Part shown: in pieces, positions 1-8,589 of the stretch
Numbering within the stretch: the first letter of the stretch is position 1
Layout: each line of letters opens with the position of its first letter
Origin: Xanthobacter tagetidis
GTDB taxonomy: Bacteria > Pseudomonadota > Alphaproteobacteria > Rhizobiales > Xanthobacteraceae
NCBI RefSeq assembly: GCF_003667445.1
Contig: NZ_RCTF01000010.1
Coordinates: forward strand, 62,001-126,000
Reading direction: 5' to 3'
DNA: 64,000 bases
The notes under the pieces: model-generated
Told to the model about the DNA's origin: nothing
Databases searched by the model: none
What the model saw: only the letters and a program-made list of their open reading frames with translations
Program-made: the position numbers and the translations under genes

Positions 1-1142
1 TCGCCGAGATGGGCGCGACGCGGGTGTTCGACCCCGACAAGGTAGTGCTCGTGGCGGACCATTTCTCGCCGGCCAAGGACGTGCAGAGCGCGGAACTGAT
101 CCGCCGCCTGCGCAGCTTCGGCGAGACCTACGGCATCAAGAGCTACTACCACACGGGCAATGGCGGCATCGAGCACGCGGTGCTCGCCGAGACCGGGCGG
201 GTCTATCCCGGCGCGCTGGTGTTCGGCGCGGATTCGCACACCTGCACGGCCGGCGCGCTGAATGCCTCCGGCATCGGCTTCGGCTCCACCGACCTGGCCG
301 CCGCTTTGGCGCTCGGCAGCCTGTGGGCGCGGGTCCCGGACGCCATCCGCGTCGACCTCACCGGAGCGCTGCCGGTCTATGTCTCCGGCAAGGACGTGAT
401 CCTGGAGATCATCCGCCGCATCGGCGTGGACGGTGCGTTGAATGCCGCGCTGGAGTTCGGCGGGCCGGGCCTTGGCGCCCTGAATGTGGACGAGCGCATG
501 GCGGTCGCCAACATGGCGGTGGAGGCCGGCGCCGAGACCTGCGTGATGGAGCCGGACGCCGCGGTCGAGGCCTATGCGCGCGCCCACGGGGCGCACGACT
601 TCACCGCCACCTATCCCGACGCCGAGGCGGCCTATGTGGCGCACATCGCCCTCGATCTCTCGACGCTCGAACCCACGATCGCTGCGCCGCCGTCGCCTGC
701 CAACGGCCTGCCGGTCTCGGCGCTGCTCGGCACGCCGGTGCATCAGGTCTATGTGGGCAACTGCGCCAACGGCACGCTGACCGACCTGCGCCAGGTCGCG
801 GCTGTGCTGCGGGGCCGCCAGGTTGCGCCGAATGTGCGCATGTTCGTGGTTCCGGCGACCCAGGCGATTTACCGCGACGCCATGCGCGAGGGCCTGCTCG
901 ACGTCATCTCGCAGGCGGGAGCGACCATCTCCGCACCCACGTGCGGGGCGTGCTTCGGCGGGCACAACGGCATTCTCGCCAAGGGCGAGACCGCGATCGC
1001 CACCACCAACCGGAATTTCCGTGGCCGCATGGGCGATCCCGATTCCCGCGTGTTTCTTGCCAATGCCTGGGTGGCGGCGGCCGCCGCGGTGGCGGGCGAG
1101 ATCGCGCATCCCGGCGCCTTCGCCACGCCTGCACAATCGTAG
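1..1142 (+). CDS. leuC: LeuC/homoaconitase-type hydro-lyase large subunit (5' partial)
   Basis: Large subunit of an isopropylmalate/homoaconitate-type [4Fe-4S] hydro-lyase. The frame is open to the left edge, so the N-terminus is missing (about 40 residues if the family length near 420 applies). Cluster cysteines are visible in VGNCANGTL and twice in TCGACFGG, and GADSHTCTAGALNASG is the family signature. It belongs to the shorter archaeal/homoaconitase-like branch. The small subunit follows 10 bases later. The neighbours are dehydrogenases rather than leuA/leuB, so the real substrate (isopropylmalate or another 2-alkylmalate) is open; the symbol denotes the family. Confidence 0.85.
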   Translation, partial: AEMGATRVFDPDKVVLVADHFSPAKDVQSAELIRRLRSFGETYGIKSYYHTGNGGIEHAVLAETGRVYPGALVFGADSHTCTAGALNASGIGFGSTDLAAALALGSLWARVPDAIRVDLTGALPVYVSGKDVILEIIRRIGVDGALNAALEFGGPGLGALNVDERMAVANMAVEAGAETCVMEPDAAVEAYARAHGAHDFTATYPDAEAAYVAHIALDLSTLEPTIAAPPSPANGLPVSALLGTPVHQVYVGNCANGTLTDLRQVAAVLRGRQVAPNVRMFVVPATQAIYRDAMREGLLDVISQAGATISAPTCGACFGGHNGILAKGETAIATTNRNFRGRMGDPDSRVFLANAWVAAAAAVAGEIAHPGAFATPAQS

Positions 1143-1152
1143 GAGAGCGGCC

Positions 1153-1644
1153 ATGGAACGGCGCATCCACAAGCTCGGGGACCATATCGACACCGATGTG
1201 ATCCTGCCCGGCCGCTATCTCTCCATCACCGACCCGGCGGAGCTTGGCCCGCACTGCCTTGAGGGGATCGATCCCGCCTTCGCGGGCCGCATCCGCGCAG
1301 GAGATCTGATCGTCGCGGGCCGGAACTTCGGTTGCGGTTCGTCGCGCGAGCATGCCCCCATAGCGCTCAAGGCCTGCGGCATCCATGCGGTGATCGCGGA
1401 GAGCTTCGCACGCATCTTCTATCGCAACGCGATCAATATCGGCCTGCCGGTGCTGGTCTGTCCCGCCTTCGCGGCGGTGGCGCAGGATGGTGCCACAGCG
1501 GCCGTGGACCTTGGCGCTGGCACGGTGACCTGCGGCGGACATGTGTTCAGGGGCGAGAGCCTGCCGCCGACGGTGATGGCGATCGTCGCGGCCGGCGGCC
1601 TGGTCCCATACGCCCGCGGCCGGCTCGCCGCCGCCCCGGCCTGA
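1153..1644 (+). CDS. leuD: LeuD-type hydro-lyase small subunit
   Basis: 163-residue small (swivel) subunit partnering the gene just upstream. The ATG is preceded by AGGAGAG at 1141-1147, which fixes the start. The N-terminal [14 protein letters not shown] stretch and [14 protein letters not shown] are the typical substrate-specificity motifs of LeuD/HacB-type subunits. The length matches the short archaeal/homoaconitase-like form rather than the ~200-residue enteric LeuD. The two subunits form a cytoplasmic heterodimer that isomerises a hydroxy acid through dehydration and rehydration. The substrate is inferred only from the family. Confidence 0.85.
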   Translation: MERRIHKLGDHIDTDVILPGRYLSITDPAELGPHCLEGIDPAFAGRIRAGDLIVAGRNFGCGSSREHAPIALKACGIHAVIAESFARIFYRNAINIGLPVLVCPAFAAVAQDGATAAVDLGAGTVTCGGHVFRGESLPPTVMAIVAAGGLVPYARGRLAAAPA

Positions 1645-1694
1645 CGCACCGCGCGGAGATCGCCGGAGCGAGCCGGCTCACCGCCGGCCGTGTT

Positions 1695-2765
1695 TCAGAT
1701 CGCGCCGGCCCCGGGTGGCGCGATGCCCAGCGCCGACGCCATCCCGGTCAAGGCGTCGAGCGTTTCCTGCGCGAGGGGGACGCCCAGGCGATCCGACCTC
1801 TCCGCCTCCGCGTGAGCACGTTCGCCGGGGAGGATGACCCCTGCTGCTGCGCCCGGCCGGTTGGCGGCCTTCATCCGCCCGCGCAGGCCCGCCATCCGGT
1901 CATGGAAGGCGTCGAGCGGCATGAATGCGGCGACGTCGGTGGCCCGGAAGATGTGCCCCGTCCCGCCTTGCCCGGGCGCGGCCCCTGTCGCTTTGCCCAT
2001 CGCTTCCCCGTCCGGGCCGGTTCCCGTCAGGATGCCGGCGAAGACCTCGAAGACCAAAGCGAGACCGAAGCCCTTGTGGCCGCCGAACGGCAGGAGCGCC
2101 CCGCCGCGCAGGAAGTCACCGGGGTCCGTGGAGGGGTTCCCGAGCGCATCAAGCAGCCAGCCGTCTGGGACCGGCTGTCCTGCCGCGGCCGATCCGATCA
2201 CCTTGCGTCCCGCGGCGACGCTGGTCGCCATGTCGAACACCAAAGCAGGATCGTCGCGCGTCGGCACGGCCACCGCGTAGGGATTGTTGCCCAGCACACG
2301 CCCCTGTCCGCCGGTGGGCGCCATCACCGGCGGCGCGGTGCTGATGACCTCGCCGATCATGCCGGCCTGCGCCATCAGCAGCGCGTAATAGCCGCCCGCC
2401 CCGAAATGGGTGCTGTTGCGGGCCGCCACGCAGCCGATACCGGAGGCCTTCGCCTTCTCCACCGCCAGACGCGCGCACCGCAATGCGGTGACCGCGCCCG
2501 GCCCGCCGTCCCCGTCGATCACCGCGCAGGCCCGCGCATCGGAGACCAGGTGCACGTCCGGGCGCGGATTGAGGGTGCCGGCGGCGAGGTGGTGCACATA
2601 GCCCGGCAGCGTCGCGCAGCCGTGCGAGGCGATGCCCCGCTTGTCGGCGAAGACGAGGACGGCGGCGACGTCGCGCGCATCCGCTTCCGAAAGGCCCCCC
2701 GCCATCAGGGCACGGACGCAGAACCCCGATAGCGCCTCCTCGGGCAGGCGGAGCGAGGCGGTCAC
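1695..2765 (-). CDS. LDH2/malate-ureidoglycolate-type NAD(P) dehydrogenase
   Basis: 356-residue member of the LDH2/MDHG2 family (NAD(P)-dependent 2-hydroxyacid or imine dehydrogenases: malate, ureidoglycolate, sulfolactate, piperideine carboxylate). Seen in the sequence: the N-terminal KRGIASHGCATLPGYV motif with the conserved active-site His, the nucleotide-binding segment around ARNSTHFGAGGYYA, and MAPTGGQGRVLGNNPYAVA. The start is a GTG at 2765; the frame is open further upstream, but that part (Arg-rich) does not look like protein and the GGAGAGG motif lies about 30 bases away, so the start is uncertain. It precedes a D-amino-acid-dehydrogenase-like gene on the same strand, which could fit an imino/amino acid role. 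Substrate not determinable. Confidence 0.8.
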   Translation of the reverse strand: MTASLRLPEEALSGFCVRALMAGGLSEADARDVAAVLVFADKRGIASHGCATLPGYVHHLAAGTLNPRPDVHLVSDARACAVIDGDGGPGAVTALRCARLAVEKAKASGIGCVAARNSTHFGAGGYYALLMAQAGMIGEVISTAPPVMAPTGGQGRVLGNNPYAVAVPTRDDPALVFDMATSVAAGRKVIGSAAAGQPVPDGWLLDALGNPSTDPGDFLRGGALLPFGGHKGFGLALVFEVFAGILTGTGPDGEAMGKATGAAPGQGGTGHIFRATDVAAFMPLDAFHDRMAGLRGRMKAANRPGAAAGVILPGERAHAEAERSDRLGVPLAQETLDALTGMASALGIAPPGAGAI

Positions 2766-2865
2766 GGGCGCACCGGGCGGCGAATTCTGGTGGTCACGAC
2801 CCTCTCCTGCCTGCCGGCGCCTGCGACAGGAACCGGCCTTGAGCCTATCGAGCGCGCGCCGATCA

Positions 2866-2905
2866 AATCTGATCGGATCGCGCTCTAGAATCGATCGGCG
2901 CGATA
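2866..2905. repeat. Palindromic intergenic element, copy 1
   Basis: CCGATCA-AATC-TGATCGG (7-bp arms) is followed by GCGCTCTAGA and a further GATCGG. It resembles the element at 46362-46405 (arms CCCGATCAAATT, then CTCTAG). It straddles the stop of the FAD oxidoreductase (2885) and could act as its terminator. Probably a small dispersed repeat family of this genome. Confidence 0.4.
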
Positions 2906-4141
2906 GGGCGCCGGATCGGCAAACGGCGTCTCTCCCGCCAGCATCTGCGCCAGCAGCCGGCCCGTGGCCGGGCCGATGGTGAGCCCATGATGCGCGTGAC
3001 CGAAATTGAACCACAAGCCCTCAGCCCCCGGCGCCGGGCCGATCACCGGCCGCATGTCGGGCGGACAGGGACGGATGCCGAGCCAGGACGTCGCCTCCAC
3101 CGGCGCGCCGAGCGGCAGAAGCTGCCTGGCGGCCACCTCGGCGGCCCGGATCTGCCGCAGGTTCGCCGGCGCCTCGGGCGGCGCGAACTCGACCCCGGTC
3201 GTCAGCCGCAGCCCGCGCGCCATGGGCGACATCACGAAACCCTGCTCCTGGTCCGCGACCGCATGTGTCGGCATGGCGTCGCCCATCGCGAAATGGCGGT
3301 GATAGCCGCGCTTCATGAGGATCGGCACGCGATGACCGAAGCGCGCGGCGAGGCGGGATGATTGCGCTCCCAGAGCGATGACCGCTTGCCGCGCCTCGAT
3401 CTGCTCCCCCTCGACCGCGACCGACCACCGCCCGGCCGCGGGGCGCAGGCGCTCCGCATCGCCCACGAGGAGGCGCCCGCCGCGGCGCACGAACAGGTCG
3501 GCATAGCGCTGCACCAGCGCGCCCGGATCGGTGATGGTCAGGGGATCGTGCCAATGCAGGCCCCCCGCGGCGCCGCCCGGCCCGACGCGGAGCGCGGGCT
3601 CCACGCGGGCAATCTCGGCGGCATCGAGCACGCTGTAGGCGAGGCCGAACCGGTCGAGCCGCTGCACCGCCTGCGCGATGGTCGCGAAGGTCTGCGGCGT
3701 GCGCCAGATGCCGATCCAGCCGTCCGACCGCACGAGGTCCGCAGCGCCGGCCTGCGCGATCAGCGCCTTGTGCTCGTCGACGCTGGCCTCGATCAGCGGA
3801 AGCATCGCCGCGATGGCGAGCCGCAGGTTGGCGCGCGAGGACTGCTGCCAGTAGCGGACCAGCGTCGGCGCGTTCCGCAGCAGATAGAGCGGATCGTACC
3901 GCACCGAGGGCACCCGGTTGAGGGCGTAGCGCGCGAGTGCCCGCGCCTGGCGCGGAAACGCGGTGGGGATCACGCTGGAGCGCTCGATGAGGCCGGCATT
4001 GCCGAAGCTTGCCCCCTCCCCCGGCGGCCCCCGGTCGAGCAGGACCACGTCCATGCCGCGCGCCTGCAGGTGCAGCGCGGTGCTTACGCCGACGATGCCC
4101 GCCCCGAGGACCGCCACATCAACCCGCATGTCGGATCCCAT
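2885..4141 (-). CDS. DadA-like FAD-dependent D-amino-acid dehydrogenase/oxidase
   Basis: 418-residue flavoprotein of the DAO family. The dinucleotide-binding motif VLGAGIVGVSTALHLQARG begins near residue 11 and is followed by LLDRGPPGEGASFGNAG, typical of D-amino acid dehydrogenase small subunits. The C-terminal WLGIRPCPPDMRPVIG and FGHAHHGLTIGPATGRLLA complete the FAD fold. It would oxidatively deaminate D-amino acids or a related secondary amine, giving a 2-oxoacid and ammonia and feeding electrons to the membrane. An ATG at 4129 (MRVDVAV) is an equally plausible start. The LDH2-type gene lies 119 bases downstream on the same strand. Confidence 0.85.
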   Translation of the reverse strand: MGSDMRVDVAVLGAGIVGVSTALHLQARGMDVVLLDRGPPGEGASFGNAGLIERSSVIPTAFPRQARALARYALNRVPSVRYDPLYLLRNAPTLVRYWQQSSRANLRLAIAAMLPLIEASVDEHKALIAQAGAADLVRSDGWIGIWRTPQTFATIAQAVQRLDRFGLAYSVLDAAEIARVEPALRVGPGGAAGGLHWHDPLTITDPGALVQRYADLFVRRGGRLLVGDAERLRPAAGRWSVAVEGEQIEARQAVIALGAQSSRLAARFGHRVPILMKRGYHRHFAMGDAMPTHAVADQEQGFVMSPMARGLRLTTGVEFAPPEAPANLRQIRAAEVAARQLLPLGAPVEATSWLGIRPCPPDMRPVIGPAPGAEGLWFNFGHAHHGLTIGPATGRLLAQMLAGETPFADPAPYRADRF

Positions 4142-4174
4142 CCTGCGCCGGCCGGTGGAACGACCCTCGGCGCC

Positions 4175-5347
4175 TCATTGCCGGAGCGGGCGCAGCCGCC
4201 GCCAGAGCCGCTGGCAGCCATAGCGCGCGCGCAGCACCAGGCTGCGCAGCCGCGGAAGCCGCCGGCGCGGCGTCCGCAGGAACAGCCTCGCCTCCAGGTC
4301 GTCGACCCGCTTGCGCAGGACGGGAACCGCCTCACGCTCCAGCCACAGGGCATCGACCTCCCGGGCGAGCCCCTCCAGATAGGGCGCGAAGGACGTGTCC
4401 GCCGACAGCTCGGCGGGCGTCGCCGACACCTCGCGATAGATCGCCTCGATCCGGTCGACCGCGCCTTCCAGCGTCCGCTCCCAGCGCACCCGCGCCGTCA
4501 CGGCGGCGACATCGGCCGGCCGGTAGGCCTCGATTTGCTGCTTCAGCCACAGCGTGCTGATCTGCGTCGCGGCGGTGAAGTAGCGCGGGCCGAAATTGGC
4601 ATGGGCCCACTGGTCGAAGGTCTCGCTCGTGATGAGCTGGCCGGCCTGTCCCGGAACCACCGGAATGACGGCGCATCCGGTCGCCATCGCCTCCAGCGCG
4701 CTCTTGCCCATGCCGAACACCAGGTCGTAGTCCTGGAGGAAGATTTCCGGCCGCGGCTGCACGTTCTGGTAGGCGCGGCCGATCCAGTCGAGTTCGATGC
4801 CGAGCGCGGCGCAGGCGCCGTTGAGGCGGCTGAATTCCGCATCGGGCAGGGCCGGCCCGCCGAACAGCAGCGCCCGGCGGATCGCCTCCGGCGGCGGGCG
4901 CACCTCGGAGAAGCGCGTGGTGTTGACGAAGTTCGGCACGCACGTCACCCGCTCCGGCGGGAGATCGAACTCCGCCTGCGCGCGCACCACCATCCACTCG
5001 CACATCATCACGTATTTCAGGATGCGCACATGCCGCGGCGGCTGCTCCACCCAGGGCATGGTGCCGTGGCAGTGGTAGATGGCGCGCGTCCCCGGAAAGC
5101 GGGCGATGGCCGCCATGGCCGGCAGATGGTGCTGGCCGTGGATCAGGTCCGGCGTCCACGGCACGTCGCGCAGCTCGCGCACGACGCGCGCGCCGGCCGG
5201 CAGCAGCATCCGCGCCATGTCGCCGACCTTGGGGCAGAACACCACCACGTCGTGGCCGCGTTCCGCCAGCGTCCGCGCCACCTCGACGACCACCATCTCC
5301 GAGCCGCCCGCCTGGAGCAGCTCGCGCTGGGTCATCAGGATGCGCAT
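4175..5347 (-). CDS. GT4-like glycosyltransferase
   Basis: 390-residue putative retaining glycosyltransferase with a GT-B fold. The N-terminus MRILMTQRELLQAGGSE is the usual donor-independent start with a Gly-rich loop, and residues ~210-240 (FGMGKSALEAMATGCAVIP) carry the E-x7-E-like nucleotide-sugar region. The C-terminus is basic (RTPRRRLPRLRSLVLRARYG) and may bind the membrane face. The start overlaps the end of the next upstream gene by 13 bases, so the two are translationally coupled in a three-gene set with a D,D-carboxypeptidase-like gene. This suggests a surface glycan or envelope role; acceptor and donor are unknown. Confidence 0.75.
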   Translation of the reverse strand: MRILMTQRELLQAGGSEMVVVEVARTLAERGHDVVVFCPKVGDMARMLLPAGARVVRELRDVPWTPDLIHGQHHLPAMAAIARFPGTRAIYHCHGTMPWVEQPPRHVRILKYVMMCEWMVVRAQAEFDLPPERVTCVPNFVNTTRFSEVRPPPEAIRRALLFGGPALPDAEFSRLNGACAALGIELDWIGRAYQNVQPRPEIFLQDYDLVFGMGKSALEAMATGCAVIPVVPGQAGQLITSETFDQWAHANFGPRYFTAATQISTLWLKQQIEAYRPADVAAVTARVRWERTLEGAVDRIEAIYREVSATPAELSADTSFAPYLEGLAREVDALWLEREAVPVLRKRVDDLEARLFLRTPRRRLPRLRSLVLRARYGCQRLWRRLRPLRQ

Positions 5348-6324
5348 GGGGCCTCCGGCCGGGCCGCGACCATCAGGCTGGCGGAGGCGGGATCGACGAG
5401 ATAGCCGATGCCGAAGCCGAGCGGCGCGCGGGCCTCGCTGCGATACGCTGCGGCGAGGGCGGACTGGTCGTAGCGGGCGAACACGGGGATGTCCCGGGTG
5501 AAGCGTCCGAAGAGGTCCACGTTCCAGCCCCAGGACCGCAGCACCTCGTAGGGCACGCCGCTCGGGTCCTGCACCACCAGCGCCGCCCGCGCGCGGATCA
5601 CGCGCCTGAGCGCCTCGAACGGCGCCTCGTGCAGCAGGTAGCTGGCGCTCTTGACGAACACCGCAAGCGCGCCCGCCGCCGCGAGGCGGCCGTGCAGGCC
5701 GTGGTCCGCCGGCCAGTGGTGATCGCGCAGGTCCTGCTGGACATAGCTGAGCCGCTGCGGCCGGGCCGGGTCGCCGAAGGTGATGACGATGCCGCGCGCC
5801 GGCGCGCCCAGCGGCTCGATCTTGAGCACCGCGAGCCCGCAGCGGGCGATCTGCATCAGCAGCAGCGGCAGGACGCCGGCGCCGCCGAGCGAGGCGATCG
5901 CCGCCTTGAGGTCCTTGGTGATGAAATAGGAGAAGCCCAGATAATGCCGCGCCGCCGCGACCGTCGCGGCGAAGTCGAGGTCGAGCCCCTCGTCCCATGT
6001 GCAGGGCTCGACGCCGACCAGGATGAAGTCCTGCGCCTGCGGAAACAGCGCGTGGGGCAAGCAGAAGTCCGGCCCGCCGAACGGATAGAACACGGTCGTG
6101 ACCGCTCCGCGCGGGGCGAGATGCGCCTGCGCCCAGGCGCGCAGCGGCGCGCGATGGGCGCGCTCGAAGCGGGCGAACAGATCGTCCAGCTCGCGCGCGG
6201 CGCCCGCGTGGCTCACGGCACCGGCGTCCGGCCGGATGCCGGCAAGGGTGAGGTCGCGGAGGCCGTCGGGGGCACCGGCGCCATCACGGTCGGCGTCCGC
6301 GTCGGTGTCAGTCTTGCGCAGCAA
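5335..6324 (-). CDS. Conserved uncharacterised protein (FYPFGGPDF family)
   Basis: 329 residues, function not recognised. Striking motifs are TTVFYPFGGPDFCLPHALFP (residues ~75-94), FVKSASYLLH, VVQDPSGVPYEVL and the terminal PLGFGIGYLVD. From memory these resemble a conserved hypothetical family found in varied bacteria, but no activity is known to me. There is no signal peptide or clear transmembrane segment; the first 35 residues are Asp/Ala/Gly-rich and probably disordered. It overlaps its neighbours by 13 and 17 bases, so it is co-translated with the glycosyltransferase and the D,D-carboxypeptidase-like protein. A diverged fragment of a paralogue lies at 7291-7457. Confidence 0.7.
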   Translation of the reverse strand: MLRKTDTDADADRDGAGAPDGLRDLTLAGIRPDAGAVSHAGAARELDDLFARFERAHRAPLRAWAQAHLAPRGAVTTVFYPFGGPDFCLPHALFPQAQDFILVGVEPCTWDEGLDLDFAATVAAARHYLGFSYFITKDLKAAIASLGGAGVLPLLLMQIARCGLAVLKIEPLGAPARGIVITFGDPARPQRLSYVQQDLRDHHWPADHGLHGRLAAAGALAVFVKSASYLLHEAPFEALRRVIRARAALVVQDPSGVPYEVLRSWGWNVDLFGRFTRDIPVFARYDQSALAAAYRSEARAPLGFGIGYLVDPASASLMVAARPEAPCAS

Positions 6325-7117
6325 GCGCCCCTCCGTGAATGGTGCTTTCGATGCCGAGGCTGGCGGCGAGCAGCCCGCCGGCGTCTTTCCAGATGTCGTC
6401 CGGCGTGCTGCCGAGCACCACCACGAGCCGCCGGGTCACCCCCTGCGATCCGGTGGCCGCGAGGCAGGCGCCGGAGGCGCGGGTGAAGCCGGTCTTCATC
6501 CCGTCGCAGGCCTCCATCGTGCGCAGCAGCCGGTTGGTGGCGTCGAGCCGCGTGGCGTCGCCCGCGCCGTGGCTCACCTGCCAGTGCCGCTGCGCCACGA
6601 GCGTGCGCACCAGGGGCACCGCGTCGGCGGCGGCGCACAGCAGCGCCGCATCTTGCGCGGTGGACTGCTGGCCCTCGTGCGGCAGGCCGGTGGGGTTGCG
6701 GAACGTGCTGTCGGCCATGCCCAAGGCGCGCGCCCGCGCAGTCATCGCCTCGGCGAAGGCCGGCAGGCTGCCCGCATGGTCGCGCGCGAGCGCCAGCGCC
6801 GCATCGTTGGCGCTGCCCACCAGCATGGCGCCGAGAAGGTCGCGGCGCGCATAGGCCCCGCCGGGGCGCAGATCGGCCCGGATGGGCATGCAGGCGATGT
6901 CGTCCGGCACGATCTCGACCGGCCGGTCGAGATCGCCCGCCTCGATCACCAGCAAGGCAGTCATGAGCTTCTGGATGCTGGCGATGGGGGTGGGCTCGGA
7001 TGCATTCCGGGCCTGGAGCACGGAGCCCGTCTGCGGCTCGACGATGACGTATTTCCCGCAGGCCAAAGCCTGCGGCATAGCTTCAGTCACGCGCAGGCCC
7101 CAATGATGTCCAGTCAC
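6308..7117 (-). CDS. D-alanyl-D-alanine carboxypeptidase-like serine hydrolase
   Basis: 269-residue penicillin-binding-protein-type serine peptidase. All three catalytic motifs are present: S47-I-Q-K50, S102-A-N104 and K208-T-G210. Family members trim D-Ala from peptidoglycan stem peptides in the periplasm, but this protein has no visible signal peptide: the GTG start is followed by a polar stretch and then directly by the catalytic domain (KYVIVEPQTGSVL). It also lacks the C-terminal PBP5 domain and amphipathic anchor. It may be N-terminally truncated or use another export route. It is the first gene of the overlapping operon that runs down to 4175. Confidence 0.75.
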   Translation of the reverse strand: MTGHHWGLRVTEAMPQALACGKYVIVEPQTGSVLQARNASEPTPIASIQKLMTALLVIEAGDLDRPVEIVPDDIACMPIRADLRPGGAYARRDLLGAMLVGSANDAALALARDHAGSLPAFAEAMTARARALGMADSTFRNPTGLPHEGQQSTAQDAALLCAAADAVPLVRTLVAQRHWQVSHGAGDATRLDATNRLLRTMEACDGMKTGFTRASGACLAATGSQGVTRRLVVVLGSTPDDIWKDAGGLLAASLGIESTIHGGALAAQD

Positions 7118-7290
7118 AGGTCGTTTATCAAAATCCAGGACGACCCGAAAGTCATCGAATTTGATTCGCTAACCGATGAATGATCGCCGGAGCCTCAGTA
7201 CAAATTCGGTGCAAAATTACCGCCACGCATGTGCACTGCGGCCTATCCTCGCCCCGTGCCGGGGTTTCGTGGAGCGTCCTTTACGGCATG

Positions 7291-7457
7291 CGAGCGAGGC
7301 GATCGCCGCCTTGAGGTCCTTGGTGATGAAATACGAGAAGCCCAGGTAATGCCGGGCCGCCGCGATGGTCGCGGCGAGATCTAGGTCGAGCCCCCCGTCC
7401 CATGGGCAGGGCTCGACGCCGACCAGGATGAAGCCCTGCGCCTGCGGAAACAGCGCG
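7291..7457 (-). pseudogene. Fragment of a paralogue of the 5335-6324 gene
   Basis: These 167 bases align without gaps to 5886-6052 (constant offset 1405) with 11 mismatches, about 93% identity. On the minus strand the reading frame is kept: WDGGLDLDLAATIAAARHYL here versus WDEGLDLDFAATVAAARHYL in the intact gene. The fragment has neither start nor stop of its own and ends abruptly on both sides. It is therefore the remnant of a second, diverged copy lost by deletion or rearrangement, next to the end of the AraC gene. Confidence 0.85.
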
Positions 7458-7466
7458 CAAAGCTAA

Positions 7467-8345
7467 TCAGGCGCGGCGCGCGCGGCGCCATGCGGCCGGC
7501 GTTTCCCCGCAGAAGCGGCGGAACACGCGCGTGAAATGGGCCTGGTCGGCGAAGCCGGCCGCCAGCGCGATCTCGCGCAGCGGGAGGTCGACCTCCGCCA
7601 GCATGCGCTGGACCCGCCGCATGCGGGCCTGCATGTGCCACTGGCTCGGCGGCACCCCGGTGGACGCCTTGAAGGCATGGCTGAAATAGGATTGCGAGAG
7701 GTCGGTCAGCGCCGCCAGCTCCTCCAGGCGGATGTTGCGCAAGCTGTTGTCCTCGATGAAGGACGTCACCCGGCGCAGCTGCCGCTCGGACAGGGGGGTG
7801 CGCTTGGCGGCGGCGCTGCGTCCCAGTTGCAGCAGGTCGATGAACAGCGCCAGAACGAGGCCGTCGCCATAGAGGTCGTGGTGCCCCTCCGGCTCCAGGC
7901 ATTCGCGCGCGATCATGCCGGCCAGCGCATGGATGCGCGGATCCATGAAGCCGAGGCGCGGCGTCGCCAGCCGCTCGCCGTCGAGGTCCTCGCCGATCCG
8001 CGCCTCCAGCGCCGGAACGTCGAAATGCAGATCGAGGTGGCGCAGCTCGCCCGCCGTCTCCACGCGCGACCAGAGCGGCATGTCCGCCGGCACATAGCTC
8101 ATGTGTACCGGCGCGCAGGCGGCGATGTCGGCGCCATGGGCCGAAAGCTGGAGCTGGGTGTGGCCCTCCTCGCGCTCCAGCGCCACGAACAGCCGCGCAT
8201 CGCGCGAGATGTAGCTGCCGCGCGCGCCGGCCGCGCAATGCACGTGCCAGACATCGGCCACCACGCCGTTCCAGCTCCGCCAGCGCAGGCTGTCGCGCAG
8301 CGTGATGCCCTCGATCGAGGAGGTCATGCGGGGTCGGAACGCCAT
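7467..8345 (-). CDS. AraC-family regulator of the siderophore locus
   Basis: 292 residues. The N-terminal ~170 form a sensor domain; the C-terminal ~100 carry two helix-turn-helix motifs, with IRLEELAALTDLSQSYFSHAFK as the first and LREIALAAGFADQAHFTRVFRR as the second. It is divergent from the TonB receptor gene at 8590, the usual position for a PchR-like activator that senses a ferric siderophore and turns on its receptor. No gene other than the paralogue fragment follows it. Ligand specificity cannot be read from the sequence. Confidence 0.85.
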   Translation of the reverse strand: MAFRPRMTSSIEGITLRDSLRWRSWNGVVADVWHVHCAAGARGSYISRDARLFVALEREEGHTQLQLSAHGADIAACAPVHMSYVPADMPLWSRVETAGELRHLDLHFDVPALEARIGEDLDGERLATPRLGFMDPRIHALAGMIARECLEPEGHHDLYGDGLVLALFIDLLQLGRSAAAKRTPLSERQLRRVTSFIEDNSLRNIRLEELAALTDLSQSYFSHAFKASTGVPPSQWHMQARMRRVQRMLAEVDLPLREIALAAGFADQAHFTRVFRRFCGETPAAWRRARRA

Positions 8346-8589
8346 GGATGGGCCTAGGTCGCGTCGCCGCCGGGCGGGCGCGTAAATTTAGAACAAGTGC
8401 AATGTGCGGCTTGCTGCGTGCAGTGGCTAGCCTGCAATGCAATAAGAGGCCAAGAGCAGTCAATCTGCAAGTGGAGCCGACAATCCGTGCAGCCGTCGAG
8501 TTGGTATCAGGATCTGAAACCAGGACTGGCACCGCAATATGTCAGTTTTGAAAGATTCTTAACTAGAGACGGCCAGCACAGGTGAGAGA
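8346..8589. promoter_or_regulatory. Divergent promoter region, AraC regulator / TonB receptor
   Basis: 244 bases without a gene and more AT-rich than the surroundings. It must hold the promoters for the AraC gene (leftward) and the receptor operon (rightward). AGATTCTTAAC at 8555-8565, about 25 bases before the receptor start, recurs as 21452-21462 upstream of the second metal operon. No convincing classical Fur box was found by eye. Confidence 0.5.

Noticed and set aside
7291..7457. Insertion sequence or transposon end
   Set aside because: No inverted repeats or transposase; the segment is a coding fragment of a neighbouring gene.
8429..8448. Sigma-54-like TGGCTA...TGCAAT before the TonB receptor
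   Set aside because: The GG and GC elements are not separated by the required 10 bases between the conserved doublets.
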